From contig NW_014577134.1 of the NCBI RefSeq assembly GCF_000485595.1, positions 516,967 through 559,100 on the forward strand: 42,134 nucleotides of DNA, read 5' to 3'. This document shows positions 1 through 10,500 of this stretch, one piece after another. This stretch comes from Priapulus caudatus. Its lineage: Eukaryota; Priapulida; Priapulimorpha; Priapulimorphida; Priapulidae. The notes beneath the pieces were generated by a model. The model saw nothing but the letters and a program-made list of their open reading frames with translations, did not search any database and was not told the origin of the DNA. Positions within the stretch are counted from its first letter, which is position 1. Each line of letters begins with the position of its first letter. The position numbers and the translations under genes were made by a program.

Positions 1-1377
1 CGGTCTGTCACCCTCGCCCATCCTAGTTAGACCTATGCAGTCTCCTGCAGGCCAGCTTTATACTTAAATACATAAGGAAGCAGAATTCGCTTTAGTATCG
101 TTTGTGAGAAAGTTGACCGACTGTTCTTTAATTTCTTAGCGTCATCCTGACTAGGTCAGTGTCCAGCGTCTGTAGAAGCGCCCATGATTGCTCCGCGGTC
201 CGTCGCATGCGTGCAGTCCAACCGTTCGGCAGACCATCCTTAACCGTATGGTAGTAACTTTCAAGGTATACGAGGAAAACTGCAGAGATGTGGCACAAAT
301 CTAAACCGGCCTCGCCGTGAACGGCCTCGTGATAGTCGTGTATAGAGCTCATGTAGGCAAGCCATCACTGGCCGGATCATTGAGTTCAAAGTCAAGGCAC
401 AGGGCAGATTTTGACATTTTTCTGAGGAATGGTCTGACGGGCCAATTGAAAACTTTTTTTTCAGTCGGTGCACCTGAGCCATGTTTTATTGGCTTTATGT
501 GAATGAGGACCATGACATGTACTATCTCCGCCTGAAATGCCCGCCCAGACCGTAACGTGCCTCGGGATAACTCCGCCTCGTGCCCGCCTCAACGAGGAGG
601 TTACAATCACATCGCCCGATTTTTTACTGTTAGATCAGACTTTGACCTGCCGGGCACCCTGGATGGCTATGAGCGCTACACATTGCAGCACGTGACAATT
701 TCAGAAAGCGTACCATTTGCTGAAGACAGGGTTTATGCTCATTTGGGTCTGGCGCCTTAATCGTATAAGTTTCTATGGCATCGCTACCGTGTCAGTGTGG
801 GTACCTGTCGACTCGTTAATGCCCACTGCAGTGGCCACTGGCCATGGCCATTTTGGTGGTGATAGCACTGTGTAGTTTTTGCCTGCGTTAATTAGTTACA
901 GGTGGCAGCTCTCTATTTCAGCCGGTAGGCTTGCGTAAGTAAATGGATGAGTGCTTACCTATTCTGTCTTGCAAATAGTTGTTGCTACTACATACGATGG
1001 GAGCTTCCATCTTTAATCTTAAGACACTTAAACGTACGCGCCATCTCGTGGCAACTTTCATAACGATCCCAATGAACATTCCTTTGAGAAGATTCCTGAT
1101 ACCATCCCTGTGCCTTCCACTGTTTCGGCGCGTATGTGAACACATTTGGGACTAACAGGGTTTACTAGAATCCCACCACTCCACCACAGAGTCACCACAG
1201 TAGACGTGAGATGAGCGCTGTCGCTCTGCGGCACTTGTTACTATTTACGGTGACGTAATCATTTTAATGGCTGGCTGTGCGGTATATGTAAATGGAGAAG
1301 ACTACCCTGCTGTGAAATCATTCGATTGTGTTAGTGATATCTGTTGTGTTTGTAGTAAGCATGTTGTGCATTCATAG
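1..1377. other. No confident gene; probably MFSD10 intron
   Basis: I found no exon here that continues the transporter gene starting at 1378, although the missing exons (most of the 12-TM protein) should lie upstream. The stretch is ordinary mixed-composition DNA. One short minus-strand reading frame (128-352) is listed separately; a plus-strand frame at 557-760 has no recognisable motif or splice context. Confidence 0.5.
128..352 (-). CDS. Possible small or terminal exon, unknown protein
   Basis: A 74-codon minus-strand frame starts with ATG at 352 and ends with TAA at 128. Its composition looks protein-like: a hydrophobic-aromatic helix-like segment (CHISAVFLVYLESYYHTV) is followed by a charged segment with regularly spaced Leu (SWALLQTLDTDLVRMTL). 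The stretch has few low-complexity residues and an internal base composition unlike the surrounding DNA. I do not recognise a family. No polyadenylation signal or upstream exon could be assigned, so this could be the last exon of a minus-strand gene, a gene remnant, or a chance frame. Confidence 0.22.
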   Translation of the reverse strand: MSSIHDYHEAVHGEAGLDLCHISAVFLVYLESYYHTVKDGLPNGWTARMRRTAEQSWALLQTLDTDLVRMTLRN

Positions 1378-2427
1378 GTGGCTATGTGAGAAGAGTCAAG
1401 GCTGGAAACGAAAAGAGAACAGCGTTAATGGTAATATTGGGATTTCCTATCTTTTGTCGATACAAATGATCTGATAAATGCGTGTATTATCTCTTCTTAT
1501 GTTCGTGTGAATTTCTGAGTTGTTGTTCTCAACTTGTGAAATGATGTATGAACTGGGACCACGTTTACCCAATCAAGGTTTCATGCACAGTTAGGTTTCA
1601 TTGCTAAGATGGCTAGTGTAGCCTCAATATTAGTCTAGCCATCCCTATGCATACTGGGATGTATCTACAATTAAACCTCGATTATCCGAACGAGACGGGC
1701 GGGGAGTATTTTGTTCGGATAACTGATCTGATCGTAAATAAAGGTTAAATATTCATGGGACCTTGAGGTCTTGTTCGGATAAACCGAGGTTTGACTGTAT
1801 AGTGTAATACAATCATACCTGTTAGCAGCCACCCCCATAGAATAGCCACTTGTTCATAGCAACGGTATAAAACTCCATGCTAACAATGCTGTTTTACAAG
1901 CACCATGCAGAATGACCACTTTCTTGTATCCATTAACACCAATCCCCAACTGCACATACCGGCCAAGCTTTCTATCAACATTCAGTGTATGCTGCTGGCC
2001 TGATCGGCTATTAACTTGAGAGCTACAGGTGGTAGCTATGTCGTGCAATTGCCCTCATGAAGAAAACTCGGTAGCTTACTGATGTTATTGAGTGTGACCA
2101 TGATTCCTTTCCTGATGATGAAGCGAATATGTATTATTTCTAAAGAGAAATCTGTAATTGAGCATTTAAGTTCATTACTCTGCAAATTGTTGTGAGACCT
2201 TTATTAGCTTTATATTTGTGCATCCGAATTGGATTGATACGTCTACGCGTTTAGAGATCCCATTTCTTTTCCTCCATTCTATACCTCCATATTCTTTCTC
2301 GCCCTCATTGTCCTGTACCCTCTCTCTTTTTATCCTCCATACTACTTCTCAATCACTTCTGTAACCTTTCACCCTCATCTAACTTGTCTCCTCCCACCCG
2401 TCCCTGTTTGCCCTCCTCCATACCACT

Positions 2428-2459
<32 letters not shown>

Positions 2460-3820
2460 CACTCATTCCACCTCTGTTTTATCACCAATCCTTCTCCCCC
2501 TCTTCCACACTCCCCAATCGGCTACCTCTACCCCTACCTCGGACCTTCTCCCTGTTCCATCCTCTTGTTTCCCCACCCACTCTCGTACCCAAAACTGGCA
2601 GAATTAATTATCAATACTTGTTATCTCATGAGTATTAGAAAACCACAAGTAACATTTGAATATTTCAGGGTCTGATTCTTGTGATACCATCTTTTGTTAT
2701 CATCGGAATTGGAGTGTCTCCTAGCATTTTCTACGTGGGATTGGCATTATACTCGTTCTGTAAGCATGACTTGTTGTTTACTCTACTCGTGAATTGCTCC
2801 TGTAGCATTATATACATGGAAATCACTTGCACTTCGTCCACGTGTAGATTCTGCAGCTGTTATTGCGTGGATTACATGAATCTTCTACACTTAAACTATG
2901 TAACAACTAAAGAATTCCTAGTGTGGTCGTGTTGAAATGTATCGTCTATATTGTTATGCATTCCAGCATCTGCCACAGTGGTTCCGTGTATAACCACGAT
3001 GATCTCATCCTATGGCTCTACTGAACAAAAGGGTACTATGATTGGCATATTCCGCTCACTCGGAGCGCTTGCTAGGGCTCTTGGACCCTTCGTTGCTTGC
3101 GGTGGTAGGTTATATTTTGAATTTTTTATTGTACATAATTAGGTTTTACTTCCTCTTGGTGGTAACATCCCAGTTGGTCTACACCCATTTCGTCTACTCT
3201 CAGAATCGGCAATATTCCCATTTCGCCTACACCCATTATGCTACTGTATTTTCTATTTTTGTCAAGTTGTGTTCTCATTATTTGTACCTATGTTTCTTCT
3301 GGTTAATGTAGTCTATGTATGCCAAGCAAAACCATATTTTATTATTTATAAATGATTATTTAGTAAACAAACCGATCGTAGACGAAATGGGAATGGGGTA
3401 GATTTTGAGCGTAGACGAATTGGGTGTAGGCCAACTGTGAATTTTGCTGTAGGCTAAATGGGAATTTTTCTGTAGGCGAAACGGGAGTAGGCCAATTGGG
3501 AATAAACCCAATAGTTGATAGTTGATACTGATACTGTAAATTTTGCCTGATAATACTAGCCAACATGGCTCCATTATTACTGGCAGAGATTGCAGATCAG
3601 GGTCATAGCCTATTGACAAAATTTACCCAATTAATTAGATTTTCACACAGCAAGGAATATAATGAAAATCATATGCAATGATTGAGTGTATGACCATAAC
3701 CTGATGCTAACTCATTGTGGCTTTTTAGTGTACTGGATCGCTGGCCCAATGCCCTGCTACACGATCGGTGCAGCTTTACTCTTCTTTCCTCTCCTGCTGC
3801 TGCATCACACGAAGATGTAG
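1378..3820 (+). CDS. MFSD10: MFSD10-like major facilitator transporter, last four coding exons (partial)
   Basis: Four exons join in phase: 1378-1430, 2669-2759, 2967-3104 and 3729-3820 (stop TAG 3818-3820), giving the last ~123 residues. In order the product has GGYVRRVKAGNEKRTALM, a TM helix (LILVIPSFVIIGIGVS), a second TM with LYSFSSATVVPC, the cytoplasmic segment GSTEQKGTMIGIFRSLGA, LARALGPFV, then VYWIAGPMPCY and a last TM helix ending HHTKM. This matches the C-terminal quarter of MFSD10 (TETRAN), where the corresponding vertebrate segments are QGAYARR, YGSPGQKGTVMGTLRSLGALARA and VYWLAG. The family consists of ~455-residue, 12-TM secondary transporters linked to organic-anion and drug efflux. 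All donors and acceptors are GT-AG. The N-terminal ~330 residues were not found, so the gene extends off the window or those exons were missed. It converges with CFAP46. Confidence 0.93.
1666..1799. mobile_element. Short Tigger/pogo-like MITE in an MFSD10 intron
   Basis: The ends 1668-1693 and 1772-1797 are imperfect inverted repeats with the core AAACCTCGATTATCCGAAC, the typical terminal repeat of Tigger/pogo-like Tc1/mariner elements. The element is flanked by TA dinucleotides (1666-1667 and 1798-1799), the expected target duplication. At about 130 bp it is non-coding and non-autonomous, and lies between the exons ending 1430 and starting 2669. Confidence 0.8.
2430..2459. repeat. (CT)n microsatellite in a pyrimidine-rich stretch
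   Basis: A near-perfect CT run lies within a C/T-rich region (about 2265-2590), inside the intron ahead of the MFSD10 exon at 2669. Confidence 0.9.
3175..3510. repeat. Inverted pair of degenerate tandem arrays (CCCATTTCGTCTAC units)
   Basis: Within the last MFSD10 intron, 3175-3250 carries repeated units around CCCATTTCGTCTACAC. The reverse complement of the same degenerate unit recurs at least five times in 3370-3510 (core GTAGGCGAAATGGGA). The two arms face each other across a ~120-bp AT-rich spacer. It looks like an old inverted-repeat element whose termini are themselves tandem arrays. No coding capacity. Confidence 0.75.
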
Positions 3821-4335
3821 CAGTGTGTTGACAACGATTGTCGTCTAACGCACAGCTGTGGCACCAAGACAAGTCCCAGCTCATTTTCTCGTTACATGGA
3901 TATTGGGAGCAATTGGTTTTTAAGAGAGAACTTATATTTATATTATTACTAATAATAGGTGTATGGTGATGTACGTGTCCTGTCTTTATTGTTTGTGTGG
4001 GCGTGAATGAACTACCGGTGCTTGAGTATTGTCGGAAACCACTTTTGGCCCTTTAAGGCATGCACAATTGCTAACCAGAGATGGAGCCACATGCCGGGCA
4101 GTTGTTCAATGCAATCATGACCCTGCAATGTGGACGATTCCTTCATAGATTCACTGCTGAATTTACAGTCGTACATTTATCAAGAACCCATGTGTTATTT
4201 ACTTTGTTATGGTTAAAGTATATTGATTAATTCTGGACATTTGTTCTCATATGCTGACAATGGGTTAGCTTGCGATAGTATCAGTTGAACAAAAACGTGA
4301 CAATCGATGCTGTATTACCGAGAGCAATAATCTGT

Positions 4336-4341
4336 AATAAA
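4336..4341 (+). terminator. Candidate polyadenylation signal for MFSD10
   Basis: An AATAAA hexamer on plus, ~515 bp after the MFSD10 stop, is followed by T/GT-rich sequence. It is the first canonical hexamer after that stop that I noticed; a transcript end would confirm it. Confidence 0.4.
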
Positions 4342-4729
4342 ATTATTTTGTTGGTACCTGTAAATTTTGTTAGTGTTAACCTTTTTGCTGTTCTCATACT
4401 TTTTATTGCTGGCAGTTTATTAATGGCTATTACAAAAAACAAGCACCTAGCTATACTTATATATTTAAATTGCATACTCAACAGCACATAAAAGATAACG
4501 GGTAGTAGATAAGGGTTAAGATGGCTAATAATTTTGTTAAATTTCAGGTAAGGAAGCAAATAAGGTTGCAGAAAATCTAATTAACAGGCTAACGAGTAGG
4601 TTGGCTTAATGAACTCTAGATCTGACCTCTTTCAGCGAAGTCTAAATGAGAAAAAATGTACAACCTTCTTATTTGCATTTCTTGGTTAACCCTTCTGCAA
4701 ATATGTATTTTAGACTTGAGTTTTCAGAT

Positions 4730-4735
4730 TTTATT
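4730..4735 (-). terminator. Candidate polyadenylation signal for CFAP46
   Basis: AATAAA on the minus strand, ~250 bp after the CFAP46 stop at 4983. With the MFSD10 signal at 4336 it would leave the two convergent transcripts about 350 bp apart and non-overlapping. Confidence 0.4.
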
Positions 4736-4982
4736 ATAGAGGTTTTAGGAATCCAAACAAGTCCGACAGGTTTTGTTTGAATTTTTGTACGTATATCTCA
4801 TTCGCAAATGTGTATCTCAATTTCATTAATACTACTAGTCTAGATGGGAAAAATGGATGGTGGGGGTTGAGACTTTTTCAGTTGAATCAGTTTGTAGCAT
4901 TTAACCATGTCTATAATGTGACCGGATCAGCTCCTTCATGCTTTGTTTTGCGACAATCGGTGACAGTGCTTGGATGACGGGC

Positions 4983-7513
4983 TCAGCAGAAAACAACGTT
5001 TGGTAGACCGTAGCAGACGAAGCGCCCAGTCTGTTGCTTGGCAACGTCACTTGTTGGATTCTCAGCTTGCGGTTGACTGGCAGCGCTATCTAGTGGGCAA
5101 TACATCTGCTGAACCACCTGGCCTGTGCTCCTATTGTTCTCTAGCATTTCTGCAACGGAATAGAATTATCAGAGGCCGAGCACGACACTGCGATTCTTTC
5201 ACAGAACATTCGGATCGCAGCCACGACTTTCTCGCGCTTGTGGCCAATGTAGCACCCCGTCTTTTCTTTTTCTTTGTCGTAATCTCTCGCAGATGATCCA
5301 TGCTGAGACGCCCCTGTTGATGATTCTTCTCCACCTCCCTTGTTCGGCCGCATCGTCCTGTGTTACTCCCAGCCTTCTCATCTCCGTCTCCACTCCATCC
5401 CTCCATCTAATTCTCTGTCGTCCTCTCGTCCTTCTTCCTCTCACCGGCTCCTGTCATGCTCTCTTCGTTTGCTCCTCATCTCTCTTCCGAACCACATGCC
5501 CATACCATCTCATCCTTTACATTACAACTTCCTTAATGTCTCTTAGTCCAGCTATTCGTCGTACCTCCTCATTTGTTCTTCTTTCTCTCAATAAAAACCC
5601 AGCCCCCCCGTCTACCCTATCAACTCACCTGTCAGGACACGCTGTATCTGCGTGCAATTCTCAGCTGTCGAGCTGGGCAGTGCGTTTGTCACGAGCGATC
5701 TGACGCCGCAGATGGTCAGTAGCTGCGCCGTGGATAGACGGTCGTCGAAGCTTGGCCGCAGCTTGCCGACTCGCAACAGGCTCTCTTTGGTGTGCGCTCC
5801 GTCGACTAAAACCATCAGCTCACAGTCTGCAACGGGTTCACGAATAATAAATAACACGAGCGCAACACACTTAGTCGACCATTAGAAAGAATAGAGGAAC
5901 TCGACGAGTGAACTCGACTACAACGGCATTATCGTATCGGTCGCTGTCGTCTAACGTGCGGCAGGTGTACACGCGATTGAAGCTCAACACGATCTGCTTA
6001 CCACTGAGGGACAGGTGCACCAGAACATGTGCTTGCAGCTCACATGTCAGGCTCTCCAGACCACAGTAGATAAAGCTCTTACAGCCGCCCAGCATTGCCT
6101 GCCACTCTGTGAGGTTCGGCTGGTGCTTACTGCCTGTAATGATCCACAAGCAGATAACTTGTTGATTTTCATCTTTATCGACTGACGTGCTGAGGAGGGC
6201 TGAGTTATGCTTGATCGTTCGGCAATTGTTGGACGAAAAATGTCTACTAACCTAGGTGCAACACGTTATTGGAAGCATCACCCCAGTTCTACATGAATAT
6301 GTACCTCGTCTAATCACCTACCTCATAGTAAATTCCCAAAAACTAATACATACTGATCCATCTGAAAGGAAATTTATCTAGTTTTACTGTACAGTGTGTG
6401 GTGGTGACCTCACCGTGGTAGCCGTCCCAGCTGGCTGTCAGAGCTGCATGTTGAGTGAGCACAGACCGCAACACCGATTCTGTAACCTCACTCTCCGCGT
6501 GCGGGTCAGTTATGTAGCGCGTGCCCGCTAGTGGCGCCCCCACGTAGCCTGCGGGCACCGGACGCAGGCTTGCAGCTTTTCCCCCAGCCGTCTTCTTGTC
6601 GGCTTTTTTCTTGCTAGCTGTATCGCTGCTCGCTGATCCTTTTCGTTCGTCCTTCTTAGTCGAGTGGTGAAACCTGGGATGGAGCAGCATGTGGGGAAGC
6701 GTGTTATGCGAGGCAGCATGCATAATCTTAGATTCAGGCTTATCGCGTCAAAATTCCATTCCCAAAATAGATAATACTGTCTGTGAGCGAGGTATTTTTC
6801 CAACACTCCATGTTTATTTACCCCTTACGTCAAATACAGCCATGACCTGACTAGTTGCGAGGCAAGGTGCCAGGTACCCCATTACGCTATGTCATAACAG
6901 TGTAACCTGTGGTGTAAGATCTGTAGTGAGAAGTCTCTGCACACAGCTCCAAAGCCACTGCACACTTGCAGGCACTCTAGAGGAAGCTGCATGAGCCAGC
7001 AGTCGGCGAGAATGACTAGCGCCTCCTGCTGATGGGATGCCGAATTATCGACCATCTGGAAGACTTCGCTGATCTGCAACAGAAGAGTCGAGGCAATGAA
7101 TCAATGACAATGGGATATGCGATGTCACGACACAATAGAAAGCCATGTTTAGAAGCTGACGACAGTGGACCTGGTGGAATAGACACAAGACACATGTCAA
7201 TACCTGTGACAATACTGGTTGCAAGTACATTTCTGTAGAGGCCACGAGGTTTTGTAGTTCTTCCTCACACTCTCTTTTCCCCTCAGCTTGTGTGGCTGAC
7301 CCCTGTTGCTGTTTTTCTGAGAACATACATCTTTTATGCTCTGCTGCATCTAACTTGTCACTCAGCATTCGTGATTGATCCACCAGGAGGCGCAACTTGT
7401 CTGGGTTCGACTGCATGCGGCAGACGATTGGGTGATCATGAATGCCAGGTTGTTTGACCATCTTGCCAGTCGTGTGCTTTGGTTTCTCCAGTACTGCACC
7501 ATACAGCATCGAT
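4983..7513 (-). CDS. CFAP46: CFAP46 exons 30-35: C-terminal globular, CHAT-like region
   Basis: Exons: 7513-7204, 7073-6907, 6673-6414, 6133-6002, 5826-5629, 5149-4983. The region starts with SMLYGAVLEKPK and EMYLQPVLSQ. It continues with LVILADCWLMQLPLECLQV, VCRDFSLQILHHR, a Lys/Ser-rich loop, ITDPHAESEVTESVL, WQAMLGGCKSFIYCGLESL, CELMVLVDGAHTKESL, LLTICGVRSLVTNALPSS and the terminal VCYGLPNVVFC. Motif order and spacing resemble a CHAT (caspase-like, TPR-associated) domain without the catalytic His and Cys; this is inference. Most of the last intron (5150-5628) is filled by a LINE remnant. The stop at 4983 is supported by the conserved Y-G-L-P terminus. Confidence 0.95.
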
Positions 7514-10500
7514 CTGCAATACATTATATATCATGCTAAGTTGATAGTTGATGTAGTTTTTGAATACGTCATTCTGCTAATACGTCAGATCTCAAGTTAC
7601 GTTAAATGAATAATTTACAACGATTGTTAACTTGAATCAGATTCATACAGAAAGTGAAACCTTTTTTTATATATAAAATTGGCACTTACAATACATTACT
7701 ATTTGGTATTACTGTATAAATATAGCATTATAATGGCACACTTTCATCTGTAAAGACATAATTATATATATATATATTTGACTTCAGCTAGCTAACACAG
7801 GACGGCTCACTAACCTGTCGAGGGAATGTTGTAATACAACTACAGTGAAGTTTGCAGGCAGATCCTTCATCAGAGCCAAGTGCTGTGGGCTCACCTGCAG
7901 TGTCTGCCAGGCCTATGGGAAGCAGAAAGCATTGGCATAACAACACCACTTTGTGACTGTGACTGCGCATCCATGTTCTCTCAGGTGAACGTGAACTATA
8001 GTAACAAGCAAAACCCTCATCGTCTGTCAAGGATGAGTCCATGATCTGAGTGCAGATTCTTCCTCCGTGTGTTACTTCCTCAACTGAGCGTGAATTCATT
8101 TGCGATCCGCATGCAGTCCTGCTTGCAAGATTCGCTGATTGGCTCACCGTATAGTTATGCAGGAGTTGGCTGTGCACTGATTCGCCAGTCCAGGTATCAG
8201 CCACCTCCGCGTGCTGCAGCAACCTCTCCCCCGACGTCAGCAGTGTATGTGGCGCCCTCTTTAAAGCATACGACAGAACCTCACGCAGCTTGTCTGACGC
8301 TAGGCAGCTCTGAAGACAGCGATTCATTGTAGAATGTCAAAGCCAAGGTTGTGCTGCAGGTATTCTCTATTAAAGTCAGCTGCGCGCTATTCAACACAAC
8401 ACTCTTAAATAGCATTCCTATCATTTCTACTGCTCATGACTTGCTGCACTTCATGCATGCAATGCATGGGGACTCGATTACCCAACTAGGATATCTATAG
8501 GATGATTAATCAGACCTGATATAAGGCAAGATATTCTCCAGCGAGATGTGGATCACTATGCCCACAGAGTTCTACCAAGCCTAGAGCTGCTCCAGCAGCT
8601 GTGTGTAAGCATCCAGACTGCAAGGCGATCTTGCATGACAGCTGCAAATGTTCAGATGCTTCTGACAGCAGCTGATGAGTAAGTGCTGCAGCTGCCTGTA
8701 GACGCGCAAGGATAATTGGGATCAGCTTGATTACTCATTATGTATAGCACCCTTTGTAATCAACAAGTATATATATATATGGGTGCATGAATGTGTGTAT
8801 GAATATCGTAATCTCGTGAAAAGATTATATATTACCTGAAATTAAATACCATTGATATTCAAAGAGTTTCATCAGTACATGACCTGTATTACGAAAATTC
8901 TTAACCATTTTCTTTACCATAGTCTGTGAGATGTGCTGATCTGGTTTCTGATGCATGCCCACTTTGGGTTGACAGTCATCGGTCGTGTGGATTTCGTCGT
9001 TGTTGGTTTGCGATGGCTGGGAGCTGAGGACAGCTCGCAGTTGTGACTGAAGAGGCTGATGCAAGCCAGCTGCATTTGATGCCAACTCCTTGCATCTTCC
9101 CAGAAGCCACAGATACCTATAACACGTACAGACGCTCTTCACCTTAAGCTCCCGACATCTTAAGTTCATGAGAATAGGTAATATACTCCAGACATGTCTC
9201 CTGATACATGTAAAATGACATTACCTAGCATGAAGGGTCGGATAGTGGTCGAAGGTATCATGCAGCTTGCTCAGACTACAGAGAACTTTAGTGGCCAGGG
9301 AGCAACATGTTGTCTGCCATTCCCTCTGCTGCACCGGCATATCTTCATCTGACCATGTGTATTCCTCGATCAACTGCCAGAGCACACAATGAGTGTAAGT
9401 AAAACATCCTATCATCTTGCTGAATAAAATATTACATCAAATTTTAATACGTGCTGATCTATCAGTTATCTGAATAATACCTCGCAGCCTAGTAATATTG
9501 AGGTACACTAAAAAACATACCCTCACTGTTGGATGCTTGCTTCGCTGTTCGATATCATATTGCAGCTTCTCCTTTGTCCATAGTTCCAGCATGTCCAAGC
9601 AGAGTTCATAATGGTCCAGTTTGACAGTCACAACTTCTCTCTCCACAGGCCGACAGAGACTTGATTGCCCTCCGAGATCTCGCTTGGTGGTAGTGAGAAG
9701 CTTGTCTGCTTCCACCTCCGCACTGACCAGCACTCTGCGAGCCTCAAGGTGGCGCTCATACAGTTGCAGCTTATCGGTGCTGTTCGCGCCGACGCAGGCG
9801 AGGAAATCTGCGTGCTTTGTGGCGACGCCCAACGCCTCGCGCACATACCCTAGCTGCAGAAGCTCCTTCCAGCTTTCCTCAAATAATCTGCCCGTCGTAC
9901 TGTTAAGGTCGACAACATCTAGCTCGCTGCTGCGGTCCGGGGCTGTGTGTGCTAGCAGGCCTGCATGCAAGCCCCGCAGTGATGCTCGGTAGTAAGCGCG
10001 GTCGCGACTCCCCGCAGCCTCTCCGTCACGCGCCGCCTCGTCGAGAAACCCGACCGCCTCGTCGGTACGGCCCGCCGTCACCAGGGTCTCGATGATTCCC
10101 AGCATCACGTCCCGCGAGAGGGAGACGGTCGACGGCAGCCGACGGGCCTGCTGCAGCAGCCGCAGGGCAGCGTGCGTGTCACCTGGCGTGGACAGTCATG
10201 AAAGCAATTTCATGGATAGCGTTTCTTTCCGGGTGGCTCACAAAATAGTGAATCATGAATAGAGAATGTCTAAAATTTGTGTACTGCTGCTTATATCCCC
10301 CTTAGATAACCATTCATGCGAACATAAAATGCACCCTTCCCAGCTTAATTTCGTGCACTGACCGACCCCGCTGCATCCCTTATCAATACTCATCAGGGCA
10401 CTTACCTGCCTGCAGAACCAACAAAGCCCTGGTCAGGAGCAGTCTTCCTAACAGGTCCCTCGTCGCGTGTGAGAGCATGACTCGTCCTCGCAGCATCTCA

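Noticed and set aside
557-760. 67-codon plus frame as an upstream MFSD10 exon
   Set aside because: No transmembrane segment or family motif, and no phase-compatible donor leading to 1378.
4970-5296. 108-codon plus frame
   Set aside because: It is antisense to the last CFAP46 exon and the LINE fragment; the minus-strand reading has homology.
8516-8695. Alternative start of CFAP46 exon 27 at 8695
   Set aside because: The AG there is good, but its phase does not fit either possible donor of exon 26; the AG ten bases in does.
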